NCBI GenBank assembly: GCA_021442155.1
Contig: JAKCPB010001437.1
Span: forward strand, 1-64,000
Source: Cymbidium sinense
Taxonomy: Eukaryota; Streptophyta; Magnoliopsida; Asparagales; Orchidaceae
Length of the DNA stretch: 64,000 nt
Direction of reading: 5' to 3'
Below are positions 23,813-34,301 of the stretch, one piece after another (position 1 is the stretch's first letter; every line of letters begins with the position of its first letter). The translations under genes were made by a program, and so were the position numbers. The notes below the pieces were generated by a model. That model was not told the DNA's origin. It was given only the letters and a program-made list of their open reading frames with translations, and made no database searches.

Positions 23813-24491
23813 TCTTTATTTTTAGGGTTTTATTTTATGGTTTTATTTTATTTTATTTTATTTTTAGTTTAGGTAGGTTTATTTTATTTTAGGTTATCAG
23901 TACTAGGTTTATTTTAAGTTTATTTAGGTTTATTTTATTTAAGGTTTAGGTTTAGGTTTTATTTATTTTAGTTTGATTTATTTTAGTTTTGGGCTTAGGT
24001 TCATTTTATTTTTATATTAGGTTTAAGTTTTTTTGGTTAGGGTTTTGGTCTTATTTTTTATTTAGTTTTAGGTTTATTTTTAGTTTAGATTTTTATTTAG
24101 TTTTTATTTTATTCTATTTTATGTTTATTTTTTATTTAGGTTTAGTTTTTATTTTATTTATGTTTTCTAATTTTTATTTTAGTTTAGGTTTTTATTTATT
24201 TTAATTTAGTTTAGTTTTTATTTTTTATTTTATTTTCCTTTTAAGTTTAGGTTTAGGTTTAGGTTTAGGTTTTAGTTTAGGTTTTTTATTCTTTTATTAT
24301 ATTTTGGTTTAGGTATTTTTATTTATTTTATTTTTATTTTTTATTTAGTTTAGGTTTAGGTTTTTAGCATTTTAGGGTTTAGGGTTTAAGTTTTAGGTTT
24401 AGGGTTTAGGTTTTAGTTTAGAATTTAGGGTTTAAGTTTTAGGTCTAGGGTTTAGGTTTTAGTTTAGAATTTAGGGTTTTTGGTTTTTTTT
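23813..24491 (+). repeat. Short satellite interval between copies 6 and 7
   Basis: It is only about 680 bp: an AT-rich block joined directly to the broken GR-RBP fragment, then a TTTAGGG zone at 24370-24490 in which a phrase of about 50 bp (TTTTAGGTTTAGGGTTTAGG and following) occurs twice. The short spacing (968 bp from copy 6 to copy 7) suggests a deletion or unequal exchange. Confidence 0.75.
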
Positions 24492-24786
24492 AAGAGAGAA
24501 TAAATTCAAATTCAATATTTCTTCTTTTTGATTTCATCAACCAAGTAACACACCAACTTTTTTAAGACACAAGCAACGACATAAATCAAAAATGAGACAC
24601 GCATAGAGCAAATCAAAAACCCTAGATAGCTAGAATTATCTCTACTTTAAGACCTAGTTACATAAGCAGCAGATTGGATCGATCATTCTTCAGTTTCTCC
24701 AGTTCCCATCAGAACCACTCCGACCTCTCGAGTAGTAGGATCCAGCATCATATCCCTGATATTTCCCTCCACCACCATAACCATCT
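24492..24786 (-). pseudogene. GR-RBP fragment, copy 7 (truncated, tail intact)
   Basis: The best preserved C-terminal end among the truncated copies: on minus GYDAGSYYSRGRSGSDGNWR, then N and the native TGA, with no premature stop in the remaining roughly 35 codons. The 5' side ends at ACCACCATAACCATC (+) and joins ATTATTTTTGGGTTTTATT. This is the same class of breakpoint as copy 6. Confidence 0.8.
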
Positions 24787-27410
24787 ATTATTTTTGGGTT
24801 TTATTTTTATTTTATTTTTTAGGTTTAGGTTTTATTTTTATTTTTAGGTATAGGTTTAGGTTTTTATTTTGTTTTTTTAGGTTTAGATTTTGGGTTTTTA
24901 TTTTATGTTTATTTTTAGGTTATATCTTTGTAGTTTAGGTTTAGGTTTATTTTAAATTTATTTAATTTTACTTAGGGTTTAGATTTAAGTTTAGTTTATT
25001 TTTTTGGTTTAGGTTTTATTTATTTTAGTTTAATTTATTTAATTTTAGGTTTAGGTTAATTCTATTTTTATATTAGGTCTACATTTTTCTTTATTTAGGG
25101 ATTTGATTTTATTTTTTATTTATTTTTAGGTTTGATTTTAGCTTTAGGTTTTTATTTAGCTTTTATTTTATTTTATTTTATTTTATGTTTATTTTATTTT
25201 TATTTAGGTTTCATTTTTATTTTTTTAGGTTTTTTTTTTAATTTTATTTTTGTTTTATTTATTTTATTTTAGTTTAATTTTTATTTTATTTTATTTTATT
25301 TTGTAGTTTTTTAGTTTTAGTTTAGTAATTATTTTAATATTATTTTATTTTATTTTGGTTTAGATTTTATTTTATTTTATTTTATTTTTATTTTGAGTTT
25401 AGTTTTAGCATTTTATGGTTTAGTGTTACTGAGGGTTTATATTTTGGGGTTTAGGTTTATTAGAGTTTAGGGTTTGTGGTAGGGTTTTAGGGTTTATGAT
25501 TTAGGGTTTAGGTTAGGGTTAAGTTTAGGTTTAGGGTTTAGGGTTCTAGGGTTTAGGGTTTAAAGTTTTTTTTAAAAAAAGCAAACCAAGACGAGTTTAT
25601 TTAGTTTATTTAGTTTATTTTGTATTTATTTTAGTTTATATTTTTTTTATTTTATTTAGTTTGGTTTATTTATTTTAGGTTTTTTATTTTAATTTAGGTT
25701 TTTTATTTTAGGTTATTTTTTAAGTTTAAGTTTAGGTTTATGTTTATTATTTTAGTTTAGTTTTATTTTTATTTTATATTTTGGGTTTAAGTTTTATTTT
25801 TTATTTTTAGGTTTTTATTTTTTATTTTTAGATTTAGATTTTCTATTTTTATTTTAGCTTTATTTTCCTTGGTTTTATTTTTCTATTTAAGTTTAGGTGT
25901 ATTTTTAGTTTATTTTATTATATTTAGTTTATGGTTTAGGTTTAGTTTATTTTAGATTTAGGTTTAGGTTTTTTTATTTTAGTTTAGGTTTAGGTTTATT
26001 TTATTTTATTTATTTTTGGTTTAGGTTTATTTTTTTTAGTTTAGGGTTTCATTTTATTTTTTATTTAGTTTTTATTTTATTTTATTTTAGGTTTATTTTA
26101 ATTTAATTTTATGTTTAGTTTTTTATTTTATTTAGGTTTTTTATTTTTAGGTTTATTTTATTTATTAGTTTAGTTTAGGATTTTATTTATTTTATTTTAG
26201 TTTTATTTTTATTTTTTATTTTAATTTATTTTAAGATTCAGGTTTAGGTTTTTATTTTATTTTAGTTTTTATTATATTTAGTTTATTTATTTATTTTATT
26301 TTATTTAGATTTTATCTAGGGTTGGGTTATTAGGTTTTAGGGTTTAGGGTTTAGGCTTTGGGCTTTAGTTTAGGGTGGTTTTGGAGTTTAGGTGTTTTAG
26401 GGTTTAGGGTTTAGGCAGTTTTAGGGAGGTTTGTGGATTTTAGGGTTTAGGGTTCAAGGTTTAATGTTTTATTTTATTTGTATTTATTTTATTTATTTTA
26501 TTTTTTTTAAATTTGGCAAACTCATAGGTTTAGGTTTATTTAATTTAATTTATTTATTTATTTATTTATTTTTTTATTTTTTATTTTTTATTTTTTTATT
26601 TAGTTTAGTTTAGTTTATTAATTTTAGTTTATTTTTGTAGGTTTAGGTTTTAGTATAGGTTCAGGTTTATTTTTTAGTGTAGTTTTAATTTTGTTTTATA
26701 TTTTAGGTTTAGAATTTTTCTTTAGGTTTATGATTTTATTTTATTTTTTTAGGTTTAGGTTTTAGGGTTTTATTTTAGGTTTATTTTTAGGTATTATTTT
26801 TTAGTTTATGTTTGAGTTTATTACTAGTTTTTATTTATTTAGTTTAGTTTTAGTTTATTTAGTTTTAGGTTTAGGTTTTAGGTTTATTTTTTTATTTTAG
26901 TTTGTTTAGGTTTATTTTATTTTTTATTTTATTTATTTTTTTTAGTTTAGGCTTAGGTTTTATTTTTATTTATTTTTTAGGTTTTATTTTAGGTTTATGT
27001 TTTAGTTTTAGGTTTTTTAATTAGTTATTATTTTATTTTTATTTTAGGTTTAGTTTTATTTTATTTATTTAAGTTTTTTATTTTAGTTTAGCTTAGGTTT
27101 TTTATTTTATTTTTAGTTTAGTTTTATTTTTTATAGTTTAGGTTTAGGTTTTAGTTTAGGCTTTTATTTTATTTTATTTTCTTACTTTATTTTTATTTAG
27201 GTGTAATTATTTATTATATTTTTAGGTTTTATTTAGTTTACGTTTAGGTTTTTAGCTTTTCAGGGTTTAGTGGTTAGGATTTTTGAGGGTTTGGGGCTTA
27301 AGGTTTAGGGTTTAGGGTTTTGGGTTTAAGGTTTCGGGTTTAGGTTTTAGGGCTTTGGGTTTAGGGTTTAGGGCTTTAGGGTTTAGGGTTTAGGGTTTAG
27401 GATTTTTTTT
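24787..27410 (+). repeat. Satellite interval between copies 7 and 8
   Basis: AT-rich blocks lie at 24787-25400, 25600-26310 and 26530-27250, separated by TTTAGGG zones at 25405-25565 and 26320-26470. Junctions sit at 25568 (AAAAAAAGCAAACC) and about 26505 (AAATTTGGCAAAC), 932 bp apart. The zone before copy 8 (27260-27402) has one of the cleaner TTTAGGG runs of the window, near 27370-27402. Confidence 0.8.
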
Positions 27411-27716
27411 AACAAAGAATAAATTCAGATTTAACAATTCTTCCTTACTATTTCATCAACCATGTAACACACTAAGTTTTCTATGACACAAGCAATGACA
27501 TAGATAAAAAACAAGCACACATAGAGCAAATCAAAAACCCTAGATAACTACAAATGTCTCTATTATAAAGACACAGTTCCATAGGCAGCAGATCAGATTG
27601 GTCATTCTTCAATTTCTCTACTTCCCATCAGAACCACTCCGACCTCTCGAGTAGTAGGATCCACCATCATATCCATGATCTCTCCCTCTGCCACCACCAC
27701 AGCTATAACCTCAGTC
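27411..27716 (-). pseudogene. GR-RBP fragment, copy 8 (truncated)
   Basis: The 3'UTR and C-terminal codons (on minus SCGGGRGRDHGYDGGSYYSR and GRSGSDGK) are followed by TAG and the native TGA. It ends at ACAGCTATAACCTCAGTCAA (+), slightly further into the glycine domain than copies 6 and 7, and joins TTTTGGGTTAATTTTAGGG. Eight T precede it. Confidence 0.8.
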
Positions 27717-29072
27717 AATTTTGGGTTAATTTTAGGGTTTAGGGTTTAGGATTTATGGTTTAGGGTTCAGGACTTAGGGTTTAGAATTTAGGGTATTTTT
27801 TTTAATAAATTAGTGCATTTAGGTTTATTTAGTTTTCTTAGTTTAGGGTTTATCATTTAGGGTTTTTTAGGGTTTAAGGTTTTTTAGGGTTTAGGATTTT
27901 GGATTTAGGGTTTAGGGTTTAGGTTTGTAGGTTTAGGGTTATTGATTTAGGGTTTAGGGTTTAGGGTTAGTTTTAGGGTTTAAGGTTTAGGCTGTAGGGT
28001 TTAGGATTTAGAGTTTAGGGTTTTTTTAAAAAAAATTAAGTAAACCGAAAGGTTTAGGTTTATTTAGTTTATTTTTATTTAATTTATTTTATTTTAACAT
28101 TTTTATTTAGGTTTACTTTTTATTTTATTTATTTTAGTTTATTTATATTAGGTTTATTTATTTAGTTTAGGTTTTTATGTAAATTTATTTTTATGTTTAG
28201 TTTTTAGTTTAATTTTATTATTTTTATTTTAGGTTTAGTTTTTTATATTTTATTTTTAAATTTAGGTTTAATTTATTTTATTTTTTAGGTGTGGGTTTTA
28301 GGTTTTATTTTTTAGTTTAAGTTTAGGTTTCTTTTTAGTTTATTTTATTTTATTTAGTTTAAGTTTAGGTTTAGGTTTAGAATATTATAGGTTTAGGTTT
28401 AGGTTTTATTTATTTTAGTTTATTTTATTTTAGTTTAGTTTTATTTTATTTTGTTTATTTTATTTATAGTTTTTTTTTGTTATGGGTTTAGCTTTTAGTT
28501 TTTATTTACTTTTAGGTGTATTTTTTAGGTTTAGTTTTTTATTTATTTTATTTTATGTTTATTTTATTTTTATTTTAGGTTTAGTAATTATTTTATTTAT
28601 GTTTTATTTTAGTGGTTATTTTTTAATTTTAGTTCTTTTATTTTTATTTTATTTTCTTTTTTAGTAGGTTTAGGTTTAGGTTTATGATTTATTTTAGGTT
28701 TTATTTTATTTTGGCTTAGGTTCTATCATTTTATTTTAGGTTTTATTTAGTTTAGGTTTAGGTTTTTAGGTTTTTAGGGTTTAGGGTTTAGGGTTGAAGG
28801 TTTAGGATTTGGGGTTTAAGGTTCAAGGTTTAAGGTTTAGAGTTTAGGGTGTAGGGTTTAAGATTTAGGGTTTAGGGTTTAGGGTTTATGGTTTTAGGGT
28901 TTAGGGTTTAGGGTTTAGCATTTAGGTAAAAAGGCTTTTAGGGTTTAGGGTTTAGGGTTTAAGGTTTGAGATGTATGCTTTTTAGAGTTTAAGCTTTAGG
29001 GTTTAGGGTTTAGGTTTTAGGTCTAGGATTCAGGTTTTAGTTTAGGGTTTATGATTTTTGGCTTTTTTATTT
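27717..29072 (+). repeat. Satellite interval between copies 8 and 9
   Basis: It holds a TTTAGGG zone with an aborted unit start near 27796 (T-run, AATAAATTAGTGCA, then only about 45 bp of block), a second TTTAGGG zone, and a full junction at 28020 (A8TTAAGTAAACC). An AT-rich block runs to about 28760, and a long TTTAGGG zone at 28765-29062 includes a stretch with about five near-perfect units around 28860-28920. Confidence 0.8.
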
Positions 29073-29547
29073 AATAAAGAATAAATTCAGATTCAACATT
29101 TCTTCTTTTTGATTTCATCAACCAAGTTACACACCATGTTTTCTAAGACACAAGTGTCAATTTAAATAAAAAATGAGCACACATATAGTAAATCAAAAGC
29201 TCTAGATAACTAGAACCATCTCTACTATAAAGACATAGTTCCATAAGAAGCAAATCGGATCGGTTGTTCTTCAATTTCTCCATTTCCACACAAAACCACT
29301 CCGACCTCTCGAGTAGTAAGATCCACAATCATATCTGTGATCTATCCCTCCACCACCACCACTGCCAGGACCTCCCCACTCATCCCTCCATAACCACCAC
29401 TCGACAACCACCTCCATATCCGCCAGCACCTCTAGATCCCCCACCACCATTGTGATAACCGTTGCCTTCGCCTTCGCCTCCACCGCCAGATCTAGACTAA
29501 GCCTAGTTGACGGTGATATTTTTACTGTCAAGGTTCTGCCAATTCTT
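29073..29547 (-). pseudogene. GR-RBP retrocopy fragment, copy 9
   Basis: Full-length module. On minus NWQNLDSKNITVN is followed by two stops where other copies have Gln codons (CAG to TAG, twice within three codons). A glycine-rich segment (GGGGSRGAGGYGG) follows, then an indel after the second GGY block. The tail keeps the Trp codon and the native TGA. Both Gln-to-stop changes are C-to-T at CAG, a CHG context. Confidence 0.8.
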
Positions 29548-32487
29548 AGGGTTTACTGTTAGTTTATGGTTAAAGGTTTAGGGTTAGTTTAGGGTTTAAG
29601 ATTTAGGGTTTATGGTTTTGGGGTTTGGAGTGTGTGGTTTTAGGCTTAGGGTTTGTGAGATTTAGTTTAGGGTTTAGGGTTTAGTGTAGGGTTAGCTTTG
29701 GTTTAAGTAGGGTTTATGGTTTAGGTTTAGGGTTTTAGGGTATAGGGTTTAGGGTTTAGGGTTTAGGGTTTAAGGTTTTTTTTTTCTTAAATTATGTAAA
29801 TCGGTTGGTTTAGGTTTATTTAGTTTATTTAGTTTATTTTTTATTTATTTTAGTTTATTTAATTTTTCATTTTTATTTAGATTTATTTTTTATTTTCATC
29901 TAGTTTAGTTTATTTATTTTGGGTTTATTTATTAGTTTAGGTTTTAATTTTAGTTTTTTTAATTTAGTTTATTTTGTTGAGTTTTATTTTTATTTTTATA
30001 GGTTTAGGTTTTATTTTTATTTTTATGTTTAGTTTTGGTTTTATTTTATTTCTTTTATGATTTATGTTTTTATTTTAGGCTTATTTTTTAGGTTTTATTT
30101 CTTTACTTTAGAATTAGATTTACTTCTAGTTTATTTTATTTTATTTTGTTTAGATTTAGGTTTAGGTTTAGTTTATTTTATGTTTAGGCTTAGGTTTTAT
30201 TTATTTTAGTTTGGTTTATTTTAGTTTAAGTTTAGGTTTAGGTTTATTTTAACTTATTTAGTTTATTTTATTTTAGGCTTAGTGTCTTTAGTTTAGGATT
30301 TAGGTTTTATTTTATTTAATGGTTTATTTTTTAGGTTTAGATTTTATTTAGTTTTATTTTAGTTTATTTTGATTTATTTTATTTTGGTTAATTTTATTTA
30401 TATTTTATGTTTAGTTTTATTTTAATTATGTTTTTATTCTTAGGTTATTTAATTTTAAATTTAGTTTAGGTTTTTTTATTTCTTTATTTCATTTTTTTAT
30501 TTTTTTATTTTCACGCTAGTTTAGGTTTGAGTTTAGGTTTTATTTTATGTTAACTTTTATTTTATTTAGGTTTAGGTTTTTATTTATTTTAGTAGGTTTT
30601 ATTTAGTTTATGTTTAGTTTAGGTTGTGGTTTTAGGGTTTAGGGTCAGTTTTGTGTTTTAGTGGTTTAAGCTGAGATTTTGTAGGGTTTAGTGGTTTAGT
30701 GTGGGTTTAGGTTTGTAGTGTAGTGCAGTTTTAGGATTAGATTTGTGGTTTAGGTTTTTTTTAATTCAGAACCCAGGTTTATGATTATTTAGTTTATTTA
30801 GTCAATTTTTTATTTATTTCAATTTATTTTATTTTATTTATTTAAGTTTATTTTTATTTTTATTTAGTTTAGTTTATTTATTTTTGGTTTATTTATTTTA
30901 GTTTAATTTTTTTATTTTAATTTATTTTTTAAGTTCAAGTTTGGGTTTAGGTTTAGGCTTATTTTTAGTTTATTTTTATTTTATTTAATTTTTTAGGTTT
31001 AGGGTTTATTTTTTATTTTTAGGTTTATGTTAAGGTTTATATTTTATTTTTGTAGGTTTAAGTTTTAGGTTTTTATTTTAGGTTTTATAATTTAGTTTAG
31101 GTTTAGTTTACTTTTAGTTTATTTTATTTTATTTAGTTAATTTAGGTTTAGGTTTAGGTTTTATTTATTTTAGTTTATTATTTTAAGGTTTATTTTATTT
31201 TATTTTGTTTATTTTAGGTTTAGGTTTTAAATTTATTTTTTTAGGTTTATTTTTAGGTATGTTTTAGTTAGTTTTATTTTATTTTATTTTAGGTTTATTT
31301 TATTCTTAATTTATGTTTAATTTTTATATTATTTAGGGTTTTTATTTTTAGGTTTATTTTATTTTTTTGTTTAGTTTAGGGTTTTATTTATTTTATTTTA
31401 GTTTACATTTTATATTATATTTTATTTTTTTTTATGTTTAGGTTTAGGTTTAGGTTTTAGTGTTTTATTTTATTTTAATTTTTTATTTTATTTATGTCAG
31501 GTTTTATTTATTTTATTTTGTTTTATTTAGTTTTTTTTTAGGTTTGTGGTTCAGGGTTTGGGTAAGGCTCAGTGGTTTAGGGTGGCTAGGTTTAAGGTTT
31601 AGGGTGGGTTTTATTTAGTTTTGGTGGGTCAGAGGGGTTTAGGGTTTTGGGTGGGTTTGTGGTCAGATTTGGTTCAGTAGCTTTAGTGTTAGTTTTAGGG
31701 TTTAGTGTTTAGTGTCAGAGTTTTTTTTAAATTAAAAAACTTGTAGGTTTAAGTTTATTTTATTTAGTTAGTTTATTATTTATTTTAGTCTTTTTATTTT
31801 ATTTAGGTTTATTTTATTTAGTTTAGTTTATTTATTTTAAGTTTATTTATTTTAGTTTAGGTTATTTATTTTAATTTTTTTTAGGTTTAGCTTTAGTTTA
31901 TTTTTTTTTATTTAGTTATATTTTATTTAATTTTTTTAGGTTTGTTTTATTTTAACTTCTAAGTGGCTCTTTTATTTTAATTTTTTTAGGTTTTAGGATT
32001 TTATTTTTTATGTTTATTTTAATATTTTATTTTAGTTTAGGTTTTTTTAGTTTATTTTATTATTTTATTTGTTTAGGTTTAGGTTTAGTTTATTTTAGGT
32101 TTAGTTTAGGTTTTATTTATTTTAGTTTAGTTTATTTTAGCCAGTTTATTTTATTTTTTTATTTTTTTAGGTTTTTTTTAGTTTATGGTTTATGTTTAAT
32201 TTTTTCTTTAGGTTTTATTTAGGTTTTATTTTTTTTGTTATTTTATTTAATTTATGTTTATTAATTTTATTTTAGGTTTAGTTTTATTTTATTTAGGTTT
32301 TTTATTTTTTAGTTTAGTTTAGTTTTTTATTTATTTTATTTTAGTTTTCTTTTTTTTTAGGTTTAGGTTCAGGTTTAAGTTTAGGGCTTAGTTTAGGTTT
32401 TAATTTTTATTTTATTTTTTTGTTTTATTTTAGTTTCTATTTTTTTATTCAATTTATTTCAAGGTTTTATTTAGGTTTTTAGCTTTT
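29548..32487 (+). repeat. Satellite interval between copy 9 and the LINE
   Basis: A TTTAGGG zone (29546-29775) ends in four to five near-perfect units around 29745-29770. Junctions are at 29777, 30757 and 31720, steps of 980 and 963 bp, with no GR-RBP module in the last two units. The AT-rich blocks are 29810-30620, 30785-31530 and 31750-32487. The zones at 30625-30755 and 31535-31715 mix TTTAGGG with CAGTGG and TCAGAG words. Confidence 0.8.
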
Positions 32488-33647
32488 TAGTGTTTCATGC
32501 CAGGTAGATCTACTATGGATTCTATACATTTGTTAAGAGGTTTGATGGAGAAGTATAGAGAAAGTAAGAAGGATCTACATATGATATTTATTAATTTAGA
32601 GAAAGCTTATGATAAAGTTTCAAGAGATGTTCTTTGGAGAGTTCTAGAACATAAAGGAGTTAATATTAGTTATATTCAAGTAATTAAGGATATGTATACT
32701 AGAGCTATTACTTGTGTCCAAACATAAGGAGGATTGACAAAATATTTTCCTATTTCAGTTGGATTACATCAAGGATCAACTTTAAGCCCTTATCTTTATT
32801 ACTTTAGTTATAGATGTTCTTACTAGGAATTTATAGGAAGATGTACCTTGGTGTATGCTTTTTGTTGATGACATTCTTCTTATTGGTAAGACTAGAGAGG
32901 GAGTCTAAGAGAAACTTGAATTATGGAGGTCAACATTAGAGTCTAAAGGTTTTCAGTTAAGTAGATCTAAAACTGAATATATGGAGTGTAATTTTAGTTA
33001 TAGAAGCTCTAGTGGTAGTGTTGTCACATTAGGTGAACAAGTCATTAATAAGAGTGATCGATTCAAATATTTAGGTTCTATTGTTCAAAATGATGGTGAA
33101 ATAGATGGAGATGTTATTAGTTGAATTCAAGTTGGATGGTTGAAGTGGAGGAATGCATCTGGCCTGTTGTGTAATAGAAAAATTCTACTTAAACTTAAGG
33201 GAAAATTTTATAAGATGGTGGTAAGACCTGCAATGACTTATGGTCCGTAATGTTGGCCAATAAAAGAGAAGCATAAGACTAAGTTAAGTTACGATGAGGA
33301 TGCTGTGGATGAGTGGCTTTACTCTTAGAGATAAAATGTGAAATGAGTATGTTCGGAAAAGTTGAGTAGCCCAATGGCAGATAAGATTAGAGAGAGTCAC
33401 CTTAGATGGTTTCGCCACATAAAGCATTGATTGTCTGATGGCCCTGGTTAGGAGAGTAGATGAATTAGATTTTCCTTATGTTAAGAAAGGTAGAAGTAGA
33501 CCTAAAAAGACTTGGTTAAGATGTATAAAAAATGACCTAAGTATACTTGAATTAAATGAGAATTTGACACATAATAGACACAATGGAGGCGAAGGATTCA
33601 TGTACAATCCCTTAGTGGTATAAAGGCTTGTTGTTGTTGTAGTGTTT
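32488..33647 (+). mobile_element. 5'-truncated non-LTR retrotransposon (RTE-like LINE) with target-site duplication
   Basis: The insert runs 32496-33639. It is flanked by the direct repeat TAGTGTTT at 32488-32495 and 33640-33647, as expected for target-primed reverse transcription. The 3' end is a short TTG repeat (GCTTGTTGTTGTTG, 33626-33639). RTE-type LINEs typically end in short tandem repeats rather than poly(A), which fits. The surrounding array is otherwise continuous, so the insertion came after the satellite existed there. There is no matching insert in the neighbouring units. Confidence 0.85.
32497..33625 (+). pseudogene. LINE reverse transcriptase and C-terminal region, remnant
   Basis: It opens at the [20 protein letters not shown] motif, then [20 protein letters not shown] and [10 protein letters not shown], the finger/palm region of plant LINE reverse transcriptases. 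The first piece is open to 32724 and then stops (codon after CVQT). In shifted frames the rest follows: FPISVGLHQGSTLSPYLYY, MLFVDD with the catalytic FVDD at 32861-32872 (consensus FADD), [21 protein letters not shown] words, [45 protein letters not shown] and RSRPKKTWLRCIKNDL. Several frameshifts and stops are present. The N-terminal endonuclease and the start of the RT are missing because of the 5' truncation. Confidence 0.88.
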
Positions 33648-33833
33648 AGGGTATAGTGTTTAGGTTTGGGGGTTTAGGGTTTGGGTTTAAGGTTTAGGAT
33701 TTAGGGTTTAAGTTTTTGGGTTTAAGGTTTAGGGTTTAGGGTTTTTAGGGTTTAGGGATTAGGGTTTAGGGTTTAGGTTTTAGGTCTATGGTTTAGGTTT
33801 TTGTCTGGGGTTAAGGGCTTTTGGTTTTTTTTT
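33648..33833 (+). repeat. TTTAGGG zone between the LINE and copy 10
   Basis: About 185 bp of TTTAGGG, TTTAAGG and TTTAGGTT variants ending in GGTTTTTTTTT. In the satellite layout this zone and the AT-rich block left of the LINE were one continuous stretch before insertion. Confidence 0.8.
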
Positions 33834-34301
33834 AATAGAGAATAAATTCTGATTCAACATTCTTCTTCCAATTTCAACAACCAAGTAACCCACCAAGTTT
33901 TCTTAGATAAAAATGATGACATAGATAAATAATGAGCACGCATAAAGCAAATCAAAAACCCTAGATAACTAGAACTGTCTCTACTATAAAGTCAAAGTTC
34001 CATAAACAGTAGATCAGATTGGCTGTTCTTCAATTTCTTTAGTTCCCATCAGAACCACCTGACTTCTCGAGTTGTGGGATCCACCATCGTATCCCCGATC
34101 TCTCCCACCACCACCACCACGGATGTAACCTCCATCGCTTCTCCTGCCTCTATAAACACCACTGCTCTGACCACTACCTCCATATCCACCAACACCTCTA
34201 GATACCCCACCACCGCAGCGATAACCTCCGCCTTTGCCTCCACTGCCAGATCTAGACCGAGCTGATGCGGTGATGTTCTTATCAAGGTTCTACCCATTCT
34301 T
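33834..34301 (-). pseudogene. GR-RBP retrocopy fragment, copy 10
   Basis: On minus the native frame reads NG, a stop (CAG to TAG), then NLDKNITASARSRSGSGGKG and onward without interruption through about 75 glycine-rich codons to GYDGGSHNSRS. A single-base loss there shifts the end. The Trp codon would be TAA. It is one of the longest uninterrupted native-frame stretches in the array. A 3-codon stretch before SRS is rearranged (TASA in place of INQAQ). Confidence 0.82.

Noticed and set aside
23989..24204. Phe/Tyr/Leu-rich open frames in AT-rich blocks (also 26431-26613, 28482-28664, 32010-32222, 50501-50683)
   Set aside because: They are direct translation of TTTATTTTA/TTTAGG repeats; no start context, family or conservation independent of the repeat.
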